Source of the DNA: an uncultured SAR86 cluster bacterium
GTDB taxonomy: Bacteria > Pseudomonadota > Gammaproteobacteria > Magnimaribacterales > D2472
Assembly: GCA_902602185.1 (NCBI GenBank)
Contig: CACKPV010000007.1
Coordinates: 1-36,065 of the forward strand
Direction of reading: 5' to 3'
DNA: 36,065 nucleotides
In this document: piece after piece, positions 1 to 9,183 of the stretch
Position numbering within the stretch: position 1 is the stretch's first letter
Layout: each line of letters begins with the position of its first letter
Program-made: the position numbers and the translations under genes
Notes under the pieces: generated by a model
Told to the model about the DNA's origin: nothing
The model's database searches: none
The model's input: the letters and a program-made list of their open reading frames with translations, nothing else

Positions 1-54
1 CTTCAATAATTATAAATTTCTTATCTCAATTATTTTTTAAGAAAATTGGATTAA

Positions 55-2019
55 ATGCAATCAATTAGATTCATATCTTTGTCTTTTGTCATATCTATTT
101 GTTCAGCCATTCTTGTAATATTCACCTCATATCTTATTTTCTTGACAAGCCCAAAATTATTTACAATCCCAACAAATTTTTTAAATTACAGTAATTTTAG
201 GTATGAAGAAATTTCAACTAACAGCAATCCTATATTTCCTGAAATAACATTTTCAGATGTATCCATTGAAAAAGACAATGCTTTACTAGATTTGGATGTT
301 CTTTTAATAAGTGTAAATTTTTTGAATGTTTTCTCAAACAAAAGAATTTTAAATAGTATTTATCTTGAAGGCAGTGGAGTAGATTCTGAAGATTATTTAT
401 TCTTTCTGCCTAATAACCTTAAAGACTTGAAGAAAAATCTACGCTCAATAATCCAAGAAGGCTATATTGAGAATTTTGATTTAAAAATTATTAATGATGA
501 CAAAACCTTTTTTCTGAACAATTTGTTACTTAAAGATATTACTTTGTCAGTTAATGAAAACAATTCTCTAATTTCTAAAAAAGCTTCTGTTTCAGTGAAT
601 GTTGAAAAGACCTCTATTTCTTTAAATGACGGATATTTTAATGATTTTCAATTTTCAAATATCTCAGCAAGTTTAGACCACAAAAACTTACAGTTGAGAT
701 ATTTATCGTTTCATGAAAATATTCAATCTTTTGTCGAGCAGCTGGTTCCTTTAGGGAGCCTGAACTTAAATAAATCTATAAATTTAAGCACAAGAGGTTT
801 CATCAATATTAGAGAGAATGAAGGAAATAATTTTGGTTACCTTTCGTTTTCAGACGAAATTCAGACTGAATTCTTTAAAGATAAATTAAAGATTTCTTCA
901 AGTATCTTTTTTAGAGATTTTAATAGTTTTTTCTCACAGACCAGCGTCTTTTTCGATAACTCTGAAATAAAACTTTATGCCAGTGGTACGGATATTCAAC
1001 AAGAAACTAAAATTGATTTTTTTACTGAAGGGAAAGGGCCTTTATCTATTAATGGAAAATTTGATGACAAAGAGCTAGAACTCAAAATTGAAGGAGATAA
1101 GTTCAATAGCAAAGTCATCAGTGATCCATCGGGTTTCTTCAGAGTGGAAATGAATGATACTAACTTTAGTCTCCTGAGAAATTTTAGTCGAAATGAAAAC
1201 CAAGAATTTATTTTTCCAAATTCTAAGTTTAGATTTATAGGAAAGAATATTTCTTTTGATAATTTAAATTTTGATGAAATAGATTTTTACTACTTAAAAA
1301 ACGGAGAAGTTTTAACAATTAATGATATTAATGTAAAAAGTGATTTCTTAAAAATATCTGAGAATAAAGATATGGAAAAAGCATATTTTGCGATTGATAC
1401 CAGCAGAGATTTTTTTAAGATAAAAGGAACTTATGAAATCAAAGATATTCACAATATTTTTGACCTAAATGATAATACATTTGTAAATTTCTTAAAAACA
1501 GATGTAAATATTCAATGGAATGAAATCCAAGGTCTTAGAAATATTGAGGGTGAATTAGAATTTCTATTTAAGGATTTCAGGATTAAACAAAAAACCCAGA
1601 ATACAGTTCTTTTAAATTTACTGAGTATTCTGAATATTTCTTCACTTTTTAGGGATGGTGCTGATAGAGACAGTGATTTTATAAACTTCAACAGAGGTGA
1701 GGGAAGATTAATTTTTGCAAAAGATTACGCAAGAACACTTGAAGATTTTAAATTTAACTCAGACTTTGGTGACATAAATTGGAGTGGGTACATATATAAA
1801 AATGAGTTAGGTTATCTAGAAAACCTAGATTTGGATTTAATTTTAGATATTAATCTTGATAAAAATTTGCCATGGTATGCAGCTATTTTTGGAGGAATCG
1901 GGGTTGCAGCAGGAACAGCAATAATTGGAAATGTATTTGAAGATCAGTTCGAAAGAATTTCAAAAATAGAGTTTGAGGTTGATGGTAATCTCGAGGAACC
2001 AAAGTTAAGAAGACTATAA
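55..2019 (+). CDS. yhdP: YhdP-like AsmA-family envelope protein (short form)
   Basis: Likely inner-membrane-anchored, periplasm-spanning protein of the AsmA/YhdP family. YhdP is known to work with TamB and YdbH in moving phospholipids to the outer membrane. Residues about 8-30 form one N-terminal membrane segment, and the rest is beta-rich, Asn/Asp/Phe-rich sequence. The family signature lies at the C-terminus: the run LPWYAAIFGGIGVAAG at about 611-626, followed by FEDQ and a final beta strand ending in EPKLRRL. A stretch near 530-550 (LLNLLSILNISSLF) resembles the conserved pre-C-terminal block of YhdP. At 654 residues it is about half the length of E. coli YhdP (1266). The start is the first ATG after stops in the frame, with no visible Shine-Dalgarno site. 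The gene converges on mgtE with a 6-bp overlap. Family assignment rests mainly on the C-terminus. Confidence 0.7.
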   Translation: MQSIRFISLSFVISICSAILVIFTSYLIFLTSPKLFTIPTNFLNYSNFRYEEISTNSNPIFPEITFSDVSIEKDNALLDLDVLLISVNFLNVFSNKRILNSIYLEGSGVDSEDYLFFLPNNLKDLKKNLRSIIQEGYIENFDLKIINDDKTFFLNNLLLKDITLSVNENNSLISKKASVSVNVEKTSISLNDGYFNDFQFSNISASLDHKNLQLRYLSFHENIQSFVEQLVPLGSLNLNKSINLSTRGFINIRENEGNNFGYLSFSDEIQTEFFKDKLKISSSIFFRDFNSFFSQTSVFFDNSEIKLYASGTDIQQETKIDFFTEGKGPLSINGKFDDKELELKIEGDKFNSKVISDPSGFFRVEMNDTNFSLLRNFSRNENQEFIFPNSKFRFIGKNISFDNLNFDEIDFYYLKNGEVLTINDINVKSDFLKISENKDMEKAYFAIDTSRDFFKIKGTYEIKDIHNIFDLNDNTFVNFLKTDVNIQWNEIQGLRNIEGELEFLFKDFRIKQKTQNTVLLNLLSILNISSLFRDGADRDSDFINFNRGEGRLIFAKDYARTLEDFKFNSDFGDINWSGYIYKNELGYLENLDLDLILDINLDKNLPWYAAIFGGIGVAAGTAIIGNVFEDQFERISKIEFEVDGNLEEPKLRRL

Positions 2020-3354
2020 AAGAAAAACTGCAGCTAGACCTAAGAAAGATACAAACCCCACGACATCTGTGACCGTAGTGACAATTACAGAACCTGCAAT
2101 TGCAGGATCATGTTTAAGTTTTCGCAAAATTATTGGAACAAAGACTCCGGCAATTACTGAACTTATCAAATTAATTACCATTGCTACTGAGATCAGAATA
2201 GATAAGATTGAGTTTTGAAACCATAAAAATGTTGCAAAACCAATTAAAAGTGATAGTGCAATTCCATTTAAAATTGAAACAGCTAGTTCTCTCTTAAATA
2301 GCCATCCCAGATTGCTTTTGGTAATCTGTTCAAGAGTTAAACCTCGAAGAACAATTGATAATGTTTGCGTTGCAGCTACACCACCCATACTAGCTACTAT
2401 TGGCATCAGAACAGCTAAGTAAACTGCCTTCGAGATAGTATCTTGAAATATGTTGATTGCTAATGCTGCTATTACTGCAGTCAGTAGGTTCAAACCTAAC
2501 CAAATTATTCTGCGTCTTGCAGCTCTTCCTGGAGGAAGAAAGGTATCCTCTGCTATACCAGCCATGCTTAAAAGATTCTGATCGGCATCCTCGATAATTA
2601 CATCAACGACATCATCAAAGGTAATTCTTCCGATTAATTGTCTATTTTCATCAATAACGGGAGCTGATACTAAATCTTGTTGTTTAAATAATTTTGCTAC
2701 TTCTCTATCAGTTTGATTAATATCAATTGGATCAACGGTTTCTTGCATGAGTTCCCTGACTGTTATTTTGAGATCATCTGCCACTAAAATGCTTGATAAC
2801 ATAAGCTCGCCAATGAACTGGTTATTTTTTGAAACCACAAAAATTTTATCCGTATTTTTAGGTAATTTTTCAAAGGATTTTAAATACTTTATCACTATAT
2901 CTAAAGTATGATCTTGTTGAACACTAATTGTATCAGTATTTAAAAGACCACCTGCAGAGTCCTCAGGATATTCAAGTACGAGCCTAATCCTATCCCTATC
3001 AATAGCTGACATACTTGATAAAAGAAATTGCATCCTTGATTCTGGTAGATTTTGAATGATATCCACCATTTCATCTAATTCTAAGTCTGAAATTAATTTT
3101 GATAATTCATCATTATCAATTTCAGATAAAAGATCTTTTTGAATCTCTTCTCCAAGCTCACCCAGAACATCACCTTCTATTGAAACATCTATTACAGACC
3201 ATATTATTTGTCTCTGTTCAGGTGGAGACGACTCAATGCAATGAGCTATTTCACTCGTACTCATGTTTGAAATAAGTTGCTTAATTTTCAGGAGTTTAAC
3301 ACTTGATTTTTCAACCAGAATTTTGTTGATTTCTTCTTGACTGTCAATTGTCAT
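2014..3354 (-). CDS. mgtE: Magnesium transporter MgtE
   Basis: Inner-membrane Mg2+ channel/transporter of the MgtE family. The 446 residues show the usual order: an acidic helical N-domain (about 15-130), a pair of CBS domains (about 135-255, with SAGGLLNTD at the start and DVVDVIIEDADQN at the end), then a five-helix membrane domain from about 283. The pore-region block PIVASMGGVAATQ and the C-terminal block with conserved Asp in VTTVTDVVGF are present. The loop reads GGVAATQ where many MgtE proteins have GGNAGTQ. The cytosolic N and CBS domains are known to gate the channel by sensing Mg2+. It is the last gene of the minus-strand set lptA-lptB-mgtE, starting 5 bp after lptB ends, so probably co-transcribed with it. 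Its stop overlaps the end of the YhdP-like gene. Confidence 0.93.
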   Translation of the reverse strand: MTIDSQEEINKILVEKSSVKLLKIKQLISNMSTSEIAHCIESSPPEQRQIIWSVIDVSIEGDVLGELGEEIQKDLLSEIDNDELSKLISDLELDEMVDIIQNLPESRMQFLLSSMSAIDRDRIRLVLEYPEDSAGGLLNTDTISVQQDHTLDIVIKYLKSFEKLPKNTDKIFVVSKNNQFIGELMLSSILVADDLKITVRELMQETVDPIDINQTDREVAKLFKQQDLVSAPVIDENRQLIGRITFDDVVDVIIEDADQNLLSMAGIAEDTFLPPGRAARRRIIWLGLNLLTAVIAALAINIFQDTISKAVYLAVLMPIVASMGGVAATQTLSIVLRGLTLEQITKSNLGWLFKRELAVSILNGIALSLLIGFATFLWFQNSILSILISVAMVINLISSVIAGVFVPIILRKLKHDPAIAGSVIVTTVTDVVGFVSFLGLAAVFLL

Positions 3355-3359
3355 AATCT

Positions 3360-4085
3360 TCAGGGTTTATCAAACATTTCTCCAAAATAGTGAACTTTCA
3401 CTTTTTCATTGTGAATTAATTCATTTGCTGAACCCTCTGCTAAAATTTCCCCATTGTTAATAATTATGGATCTCTTACATAAAGTGATGGTTTCTCTAAT
3501 ATTATGATCTGTGATCAAAATCGAAATACCTTTTTTTGAAAGACTGGTTAGAATATTCTTAATGTCTTCAATTGCAATAGGATCAATTCCGGCAAATGGC
3601 TCATCCAAAAGTATTAATTTAGGTTTTGATGCTAATGCTCTTGCAATCTCAACTTTTCTTCTCTGTCCTCCTGAAAGGACTGAGCCGAGAGAATTTTCAA
3701 CTTTAGTCAAACCAAATTCTTTAATAGTCTTAGTATAAAATTCTTCTAAATCATCACTTTTATAAAAAAGTTCTCCTATTCCTAAAATATTATTCTTGAC
3801 AGTTAAATTCCTAAAAATTGATGGTTCTTGAGGCAGATAAGATATTCCCAGTTTTGATCTTTGGTATGGTTTCAGACTGGAAATATCATTATCTTGGAAA
3901 AAAACTTTGCCTGAATCTAGTGTTGCAAGTCCAAGAATAGTATAAAAAGTAGTAGTTTTTCCGGCACCATTTGGGCCTAATAGACCAATAATTTCTGAGG
4001 TATTTATATCCAGTGATACATCATTAATAATTCTTTTTCCTCTGATATTTTTTTTAACATTTTTTAATTGAAGAAGATAAGACAT
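3360..4085 (-). CDS. lptB: LPS export ABC transporter ATP-binding protein LptB
   Basis: Cytoplasmic ATPase that drives LptB2FGC, the machine extracting lipopolysaccharide from the inner membrane and pushing it along the Lpt bridge. The 241-residue protein has a Walker A motif GPNGAGKT at about 37-44, Q-loop region SYLPQEPS, ABC signature LSGGQRRKVEIARAL, Walker B LILLDEPFAGIDP and the switch histidine in TDHNIRET. The LSGGQRR and DEPFAGIDP forms are typical of LptB rather than generic ABC ATPases. The start codon overlaps the lptA stop (TAATG), indicating translational coupling. The usual upstream partners kdsD-kdsC-lptC and the downstream rpoN are not here; mgtE follows instead. Confidence 0.95.
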   Translation of the reverse strand: MSYLLQLKNVKKNIRGKRIINDVSLDINTSEIIGLLGPNGAGKTTTFYTILGLATLDSGKVFFQDNDISSLKPYQRSKLGISYLPQEPSIFRNLTVKNNILGIGELFYKSDDLEEFYTKTIKEFGLTKVENSLGSVLSGGQRRKVEIARALASKPKLILLDEPFAGIDPIAIEDIKNILTSLSKKGISILITDHNIRETITLCKRSIIINNGEILAEGSANELIHNEKVKVHYFGEMFDKP

Positions 4086-4504
4086 TATTGTTTAGACAGC
4101 AATTTCTCATTTAAGTTTATTTTGATTTGATCACCATTAATTGTTCTATTTTCAGACTCAATGGAAACATCCCCGATAAGGTTCAAATTTTCTGAATCAG
4201 TAAATTCAATTTTATTTGCAGACCCAGTAAATACTTTGTCATTTTCAAAAATTTTGATATTAGTTGGTGTACCTAAAATAATCAAAGCTGATTCTTCTGT
4301 TAAGAATGTTGCTTGATTACCTTCTATATTCATTTCATTTGATGTGATGCGAACATTTCCTTTGAATAGAATTTTCGTTCTTGATGCTTCGACAACATCA
4401 GAATTTATGACGATGTTGTCATAAAAATAATTTTCATCGGCTATTAAATTTGCAGAAAGAAATATGATTAAAAGCGCATTTAAGAATTTAATTTTTTTAT
4501 ACAT
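4085..4504 (-). CDS. lptA: LPS transport periplasmic protein LptA
   Basis: Periplasmic OstA-fold protein that forms the filament carrying lipopolysaccharide from LptC to LptD. The protein has 139 residues, with an N-terminal signal peptide (lysines then a hydrophobic run, about 1-22, cleavage probably after LIA). The rest is a series of short beta repeats of the LptA type: FKGNVRIT, NIEGNQATF, FTGSANKIEF, NLIGDVSIES and TINGDQIKI. It is short compared with E. coli LptA (185 residues) because it lacks most of a C-terminal tail. It is the first gene of the minus-strand set with lptB and mgtE. lptC normally lies just upstream but is absent; the divergent mlaC begins 38 bp away. Confidence 0.88.
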   Translation of the reverse strand: MYKKIKFLNALLIIFLSANLIADENYFYDNIVINSDVVEASRTKILFKGNVRITSNEMNIEGNQATFLTEESALIILGTPTNIKIFENDKVFTGSANKIEFTDSENLNLIGDVSIESENRTINGDQIKINLNEKLLSKQ

Positions 4505-4542
4505 ATATAAAGAACGAATTTTTACAAGTGTATAATAGAACT
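4505..4542. promoter_or_regulatory. Divergent promoter region lptA / mlaC
   Basis: This 38-bp gap must hold the start signals of both lptA (minus) and mlaC (plus). On the plus strand TATAAT lies at 4531-4536, six bases before the mlaC ATG at 4543, so transcription would begin at or next to the start codon. On the minus strand TATATA occurs just before the lptA ATG. The complement of the plus-strand -10 box also reads TATTAT-like. No good -35 element was found for either direction. Confidence 0.45.
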
Positions 4543-5160
4543 ATGCTATCTTCAAAAAGACCCTTTCTTTCCATACTTTTGATACTGGTATCCATAAATG
4601 TTTCAACGAATAGCCTAAATCCACATAAATATATTGAGGTTAATGCTCAGAAAATGGTTTTAATTTTAAGAAATGAAAATCATCTTTTTAAAACTGAACC
4701 AGAAGTTTTTAAAAATAAGATTAAAGTAATTTTTGAACCCATGATTGATTTTAACAGGGTGAGCGCCAGTGTCATGGGTAAATCTTCTTATCTAAATGCC
4801 TCATCAGAACAAAGAGAATTATTTATTTCGGTATTTAAAGAATCATTGCTTGATACTTATGCTGAAACTTTAGCTCAGTGGAATGATGCAATTATTGAGA
4901 CCGACCATGGATACTCTGGTACAGGAGGTAAAATTATTTCAGTAAGACAATATTTAAAAACTTCAAATGAAAAATATCCAATTATTTATAAACTAAGAAA
5001 GTACAAGGATGGATCACATAAGATTGTAAATATAATCATAAATGGGATCAATCTAGGACAGACGTTTCATAATCAATTTCAATCATTGGCGCTTGAATTT
5101 GATAATGACATTGATTTGATTATTCTAAAATGGCAATCGGATTTTTTTGCTGATGGATAA
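4543..5160 (+). CDS. mlaC: MlaC, periplasmic phospholipid-binding shuttle protein
   Basis: Soluble periplasmic carrier of the Mla pathway, which moves phospholipids between the MlaA-porin complex at the outer membrane and the inner-membrane MlaFEDB transporter. The sequence has an N-terminal signal peptide (about 1-24). The family landmarks follow: FEPMIDFNRVSASVMGKSSY, a helix beginning SSEQRELFISVFKESLLDTYAETL, and a C-terminal strand set including KIVNIIINGINLGQTFHNQF. An in-frame GTG at 4528 would add five residues but overlaps the putative -10 box, so the ATG at 4543 is preferred. The rest of the mla operon (mlaF, E, D and B) is not next to it; ibaG follows with an 8-bp overlap, as in the classical mlaC-(mlaB)-ibaG-murA order. 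Confidence 0.85.
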   Translation: MLSSKRPFLSILLILVSINVSTNSLNPHKYIEVNAQKMVLILRNENHLFKTEPEVFKNKIKVIFEPMIDFNRVSASVMGKSSYLNASSEQRELFISVFKESLLDTYAETLAQWNDAIIETDHGYSGTGGKIISVRQYLKTSNEKYPIIYKLRKYKDGSHKIVNIIINGINLGQTFHNQFQSLALEFDNDIDLIILKWQSDFFADG

Positions 5161-5383
5161 AGATTTTATAGAGAAATATATCTATGACAACCTCGAAAGT
5201 GTTGACGAATGCATAATTGATGGTGAAGGTTGTAATTTTGAAATTTCAATTATTTCAAATCAATTTTTAGACATGACTATGCTTCAAAGACACAAATTAG
5301 TAATGGCAATATTTGAACCTTTCCTTCGATCAGGGGAGTTACATGCCCTTAGTTTAAAATTAAAAACAAATCAAGAAATCTAA
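5153..5383 (+). CDS. ibaG: BolA/IbaG family protein
   Basis: Small cytoplasmic BolA-fold protein. IbaG/BolA proteins pair with monothiol glutaredoxins around a [2Fe-2S] cluster and are linked to iron-sulfur handling and acid stress. The sequence shows the BolA core: [11 protein letters not shown] strand, then [25 protein letters not shown], with the family's conserved C-terminal histidine (HALSLK). It has 76 residues, slightly short for the family. Upstream in-frame TTG and CTG codons exist, but the ATG at 5153 is the natural start and overlaps the mlaC stop by 8 bp. It sits directly before murA, the usual position of ibaG in Gammaproteobacteria. Confidence 0.85.
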   Translation: MDKDFIEKYIYDNLESVDECIIDGEGCNFEISIISNQFLDMTMLQRHKLVMAIFEPFLRSGELHALSLKLKTNQEI

Positions 5384-5385
5384 AA

Positions 5386-6645
5386 ATGGAAAAATTATTG
5401 ATTAGAGGTGGTAAGACACTTACAGGAGAGATAAATTGTTCAGGTGCAAAAAATGCAGCACTTCCAGTGATTGCAGCATCTTTGCTAACAGACGACGATG
5501 TTGTTTTACAAAATCTTCCTCATCTTCAAGATATCACAACAATGTTTGAATTGATAAATTCAATGGGAGCAGAAATCTCATTAGATGAAAATATGTTTTT
5601 TAAGATCAAGACCTCAAACATTAAAAGTTTTGAGGCAAGATATGAATTAGTCAAAACTATGAGAGCATCCATTTTAGTTCTTGGATCCATGACTGCAAAA
5701 TTTGGAAAAGCAAAAATTGCATTACCTGGGGGATGTGCGATTGGAACAAGGCCTGTCAATTATCACCTCGATGCTCTAAAAAAATTGGGAGCAGATATTT
5801 CATTAACAAATGGGTACATCGAAGCTAAGGCAAAAAGATTGAAGGGTGCTGATATCAAATTAGGAGGGATCACCGTAACCGGAACAGAGAATATAATGAT
5901 GGCAGCAACACTGGCTGAAGGCATAACAACACTAACAAATGTTGCCAAGGAACCAGAAGTTGTAGACTTAGCAAACTTTTTAAATGGCATGGGTGCGAAA
6001 ATTTATGGAGCTGGAACTGATTCTATCAGAATAGAGGGAGTTGCTTCTTTAAAAGGTTGTCAATATGAGATTCCTCCTGATCGCATTGAGGCAGGGACTT
6101 ATCTTATTGCAGCTGCACTGACAAATGGAAGTATAAAAATTAATAAAATTGGACCAGATAGACTCACAACTGTAATTCAAAAATTAGAAGAATGTGGAGC
6201 AGAAATCAAAAGCAGCAATAACAGCATAGATTTAAAAATGACAAATGAGATTATCTCTCCTGTGAATATCACAACTGGACCTTTTCCAGGATTCCCAACT
6301 GATATGCAGGCACAGTTCACCGTATTGAACGCAATTGCCTCAGGAAAATCTTTCGTAAATGAAGAAGTCTTTGAAAACAGATTTATGCATGTCCAAGAAC
6401 TTAACAGAATGGGAGCTGATATTTTAACAAATGGAAGTGCAGCAACTATCAATGGTGTTAAACATCTTCAAGGTGCTCAAGTAATGGCAACAGATTTAAG
6501 AGCGTCTGCATGTTTAATTTTAGCTGGTTTAGTGGCAAAAGGTGAAACAAAAGTAGACAGGATCTATCATATTGACAGAGGATATGAACGAATAGAGGAA
6601 AAGCTTTCCAGCTTAGGAGCAGACATTCAACGAATTCCTAATTAA
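5386..6645 (+). CDS. murA: UDP-N-acetylglucosamine 1-carboxyvinyltransferase MurA
   Basis: First committed enzyme of peptidoglycan synthesis: transfers enolpyruvate from PEP to UDP-GlcNAc in the cytoplasm. The 419 residues equal the E. coli length. The N-terminus has [10 protein letters not shown] with the substrate-binding Lys22. The mobile loop has [10 protein letters not shown] with the catalytic, fosfomycin-target cysteine at residue 117 (Cys115 in E. coli). Further landmarks are [29 protein letters not shown], and [13 protein letters not shown] near the C-terminus. It begins 2 bp after ibaG and ends overlapping the convergent degS by 8 bp. A normal, complete gene. Confidence 0.97.
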   Translation: MEKLLIRGGKTLTGEINCSGAKNAALPVIAASLLTDDDVVLQNLPHLQDITTMFELINSMGAEISLDENMFFKIKTSNIKSFEARYELVKTMRASILVLGSMTAKFGKAKIALPGGCAIGTRPVNYHLDALKKLGADISLTNGYIEAKAKRLKGADIKLGGITVTGTENIMMAATLAEGITTLTNVAKEPEVVDLANFLNGMGAKIYGAGTDSIRIEGVASLKGCQYEIPPDRIEAGTYLIAAALTNGSIKINKIGPDRLTTVIQKLEECGAEIKSSNNSIDLKMTNEIISPVNITTGPFPGFPTDMQAQFTVLNAIASGKSFVNEEVFENRFMHVQELNRMGADILTNGSAATINGVKHLQGAQVMATDLRASACLILAGLVAKGETKVDRIYHIDRGYERIEEKLSSLGADIQRIPN

Positions 6646-7651
6646 TTATAATCGTTTGAACGGTAACCTCTTTAAATTTCCCCTTTGATAAGATAGTTAG
6701 ATTGATATCTCCACCTGGTAAAGTCATTTTTAATGCATTTGTAAGATTTCTCCATGTTGCATCTAAACCATTTACAGAGGTAATAACATCCCCAATACTT
6801 ACTCCCTCGTCTTGAAGAGGATGTTGATTATTAATTGAAGGAATATTTGGATAATTTTTATTTAGTATTGATGTAATTTGAAGGCCTGTCAGCAAAGAAT
6901 CTTGTTTTTTGATTCTGACTGGCCTCACATTGAAATCCCCAATCCATGAAGTTCTGATCTTTCCATATTTTATTAATTCTGTTGCTACCTGAGTGACTTT
7001 TTCTGATGGAATTGCAAAACCTATGCCTGAGTAAGATCCAGTTTTTGAATAAATACTCGAGTTTATACCAATAAGATTTCCCTCCTTATTAATTAAGGCA
7101 CCACCTGAATTTCCAGGGTTGATTGCTGCATCAGTTTGAATTAATTGAAGATAAGGATTACCAGAGTCTCTTCCGGTAGCACTTATAATTCCGCTTGTTA
7201 CTGTTTTACCAATTCCATAAGGGTTACCAATTGCCAAAACCTCATCACCAACTTTTAGATTTATAGACTCCGAGGTTTCAATAGGATTTAATTCATCTGT
7301 TGAAACTACTTTTAAAACAGCAATATCAGAATAGATATCTGATCCAATAAGAAAAGCATCTAGAATTGAACCGTCATTTAACTCGACAAAAATTTGAAAG
7401 GAGCCGTTGAGGATATGTGTGTTAGTAACAATATAGCCATCTTTTGAAAATATCACTCCCGAACCAACATCTTGTATTTGTCTTGAGTTTGTTGTTGATG
7501 CAGAAATACTCACAACTGATGGTGAGGCTTTATTCACTGCAGAAGATAGACTTGAATCATTGAATATAAATTTTTCATAAACAAAGCTGATAAATAAAAA
7601 AAATACTGATACAAGTAAAAGGACACTAATGCTAAAATTAATTCTTTTCAT
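6638..7651 (-). CDS. degS: Membrane-anchored periplasmic serine protease DegS
   Basis: HtrA-family protease, in its membrane-anchored DegS form, which senses misfolded outer-membrane porins through its PDZ domain and starts cleavage of the anti-sigma factor RseA (sigma-E response). One N-terminal membrane segment lies at about 5-25. The protease domain carries the triad His79 (TNTHIL), Asp109 (YSDIAV) and Ser182 (NPGNSGGAL). A single PDZ domain follows at about 240-335. One PDZ plus an uncleaved anchor and 337 residues fit DegS (355 in E. coli) better than DegP or DegQ, which have two PDZ domains. The gene lies next to zapE-rplM, as degQ/degS does in many Gammaproteobacteria. Its start is only 7 bp from the divergent zapE start. 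Confidence 0.9.
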   Translation of the reverse strand: MKRINFSISVLLLVSVFFLFISFVYEKFIFNDSSLSSAVNKASPSVVSISASTTNSRQIQDVGSGVIFSKDGYIVTNTHILNGSFQIFVELNDGSILDAFLIGSDIYSDIAVLKVVSTDELNPIETSESINLKVGDEVLAIGNPYGIGKTVTSGIISATGRDSGNPYLQLIQTDAAINPGNSGGALINKEGNLIGINSSIYSKTGSYSGIGFAIPSEKVTQVATELIKYGKIRTSWIGDFNVRPVRIKKQDSLLTGLQITSILNKNYPNIPSINNQHPLQDEGVSIGDVITSVNGLDATWRNLTNALKMTLPGGDINLTILSKGKFKEVTVQTIIIN

Positions 7652-7658
7652 TTCTTAA

Positions 7659-8681
7659 ATGATTCAATACGATCATATTTTAAAAGACTTTTCTTCACAA
7701 GGCATTGATTTAGACAAAAACCAAAAAAAAGTTATTCACCTGTTCTGCAATAAATATTCAAAAAAACAAACTTTTTTAAATTTTCTCACTCAAAAAAAAT
7801 GTAGGGGTTTTTATGTTTATGGAGATGTAGGAAGGGGCAAAACAATGGTAATGAAATATCTTTTTGAAAAAACTCAAGAACCAAAAAAACAATTTCATTA
7901 CATTGAATTTATGAAAGAAATTCGTGCTTCCATTCAAGAATTTGAGGGATTATCTAACCCAATAGAGAAAACTGCAATAAAAATGGCTAAGACTTACCAA
8001 ATGTTATTCATTGACGAATTTCAAGTAGAGGATGTTTCTGATGCAATGACTTTAGTCAATCTATTAGGTGAATTAAAAAAAAGAGGTGTTTTTTTTATTT
8101 TCACTTCAAATGCAATGCCAAGAAATCTTTATGAGAATGGTCTTCAAAGGGATAAATTTATCAATATGTTTGTTAAATTTGTGAATGATTTTGAAGTATT
8201 TGAATTTGATGGCACCAAAGATTATAGAAGTATAAATATTAGTTTAAGATCAAATGAAGATGAGGATGCATTTGATCAAGAGGATATTAAAAGATTTTTA
8301 GATTTTAATTTCCAAAATTCTTTTTACAACACGCAAATAAATCTTTCAGGTAGAAATTTTTTAACAAAAGGAACATCAAAAGATTTTTTATGGATATCTT
8401 TCCAGGACTTTTTCAGTCAAAATTTAGCTGTTGGTGATTTTGTGGAACTATGTCAGCGATATGAATGGTTTTTTATTGATAACTTTATAGAGTGTGATGA
8501 ATCTAGGAATGACTTAATTAGACGGTTTATTGGTTTTATTGATATTGCTTATATGAAAAAATCAAAAATTAAATTTTTTAAATCTGGATTGCTTACATCT
8601 GAAATATATAAAGGTGAAGCTCTAGACTTTTTTTGGAACAGAACTGTAAGCAGAATAAATGAAATGCAAAAACAAACTTAA
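7659..8681 (+). CDS. zapE: Cell division ATPase ZapE
   Basis: AFG1-like AAA+ ATPase. In E. coli ZapE associates with the Z ring during late constriction, and family members are also tied to membrane-protein quality control. The 340-residue sequence has a Walker A motif GDVGRGKT at 55-62 and Walker B MLFIDEFQVED. The sensor-1 stretch FIFTSNAMPRNLY is followed by the family-typical arginine region NGLQRDKF, and a conserved C-terminal FIDIAY element is present. The location before rplM-rpsI matches E. coli. The start ATG lies 7 bp from the divergent degS start, so its promoter must lie inside the degS coding region. Confidence 0.92.
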   Translation: MIQYDHILKDFSSQGIDLDKNQKKVIHLFCNKYSKKQTFLNFLTQKKCRGFYVYGDVGRGKTMVMKYLFEKTQEPKKQFHYIEFMKEIRASIQEFEGLSNPIEKTAIKMAKTYQMLFIDEFQVEDVSDAMTLVNLLGELKKRGVFFIFTSNAMPRNLYENGLQRDKFINMFVKFVNDFEVFEFDGTKDYRSINISLRSNEDEDAFDQEDIKRFLDFNFQNSFYNTQINLSGRNFLTKGTSKDFLWISFQDFFSQNLAVGDFVELCQRYEWFFIDNFIECDESRNDLIRRFIGFIDIAYMKKSKIKFFKSGLLTSEIYKGEALDFFWNRTVSRINEMQKQT

Positions 8682-8700
8682 AAAAAAGTTATGGAAAATG

Positions 8701-8729
8701 TTGATAATTCTAACTTTTAGCATTAACAT
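8701..8729 (+). promoter_or_regulatory. Predicted sigma-70 promoter of rplM-rpsI
   Basis: TTGATA at 8701-8706, a 17-bp spacer and TAACAT at 8724-8729 form a reasonable sigma-70 promoter in the 67-bp gap between zapE and rplM. The predicted transcript would start near 8736, giving a leader of about 13 bases without a Shine-Dalgarno site before the rplM ATG at 8749. Confidence 0.45.
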
Positions 8730-8748
8730 TCACCCTCAATTTATTACT

Positions 8749-9183
8749 ATGAAAACTTTCAGCTTAAAGGAAAAAGATGTTAATAGACAGTGGTATTTGT
8801 TTGATGCTACTGATAAAACTCTTGGTAGATTTGCTTCTAAGATAGCTGATAAATTAAGAGGTAAGGACAAACCTGACTTCACACCTCATGTAGATGGAGG
8901 AGACTTTGTTGTAGTAATTAATGCTGAAAAAGTAAAAGTTACAGGAAAAAAACGTGACCAAAAAAAATATTATAAGCACTCCTTATATCCTGGTGGTTTA
9001 AAGACTAAAGCATTTAAAGATGTTATTGAAGAAAATCCTGAAAGGGTTATTGAATCTGCAGTTAAGGGGATGTTACCTAAAAATAAATTAAGAAATAAAA
9101 TTTTTAACAAGTTGAAAGTATACTCTGGCAGTAATCATCCGCATGAATCACAAAATCCAAGTGTCTGGAATCCAAAGATATGA
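8749..9183 (+). CDS. rplM: 50S ribosomal protein L13
   Basis: Large-subunit ribosomal protein that binds 23S rRNA early in assembly. The reading frame is open further upstream, to 8659 inside zapE. Homology starts at [17 protein letters not shown], so the ATG at 8749 is the start, giving 144 residues (142 in E. coli). Landmarks are [32 protein letters not shown], the [14 protein letters not shown] block and the C-terminal [13 protein letters not shown]. The stop overlaps the rpsI start (ATGA), the usual tight coupling of this pair. Confidence 0.97.
   Translation: MKTFSLKEKDVNRQWYLFDATDKTLGRFASKIADKLRGKDKPDFTPHVDGGDFVVVINAEKVKVTGKKRDQKKYYKHSLYPGGLKTKAFKDVIEENPERVIESAVKGMLPKNKLRNKIFNKLKVYSGSNHPHESQNPSVWNPKI

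Noticed and set aside
1-68. Possible C-terminal ends of an upstream gene in two frames (stops at 38-40 and 66-68)
   Set aside because: Too few codons to recognise a family such as rng, which often precedes yhdP; neither frame can be preferred.
8659-8748. N-terminal extension of L13 beginning inside zapE
   Set aside because: The extra 30 residues have no counterpart in L13, and a promoter-like sequence lies within this stretch; the family N-terminus starts at the ATG at 8749.
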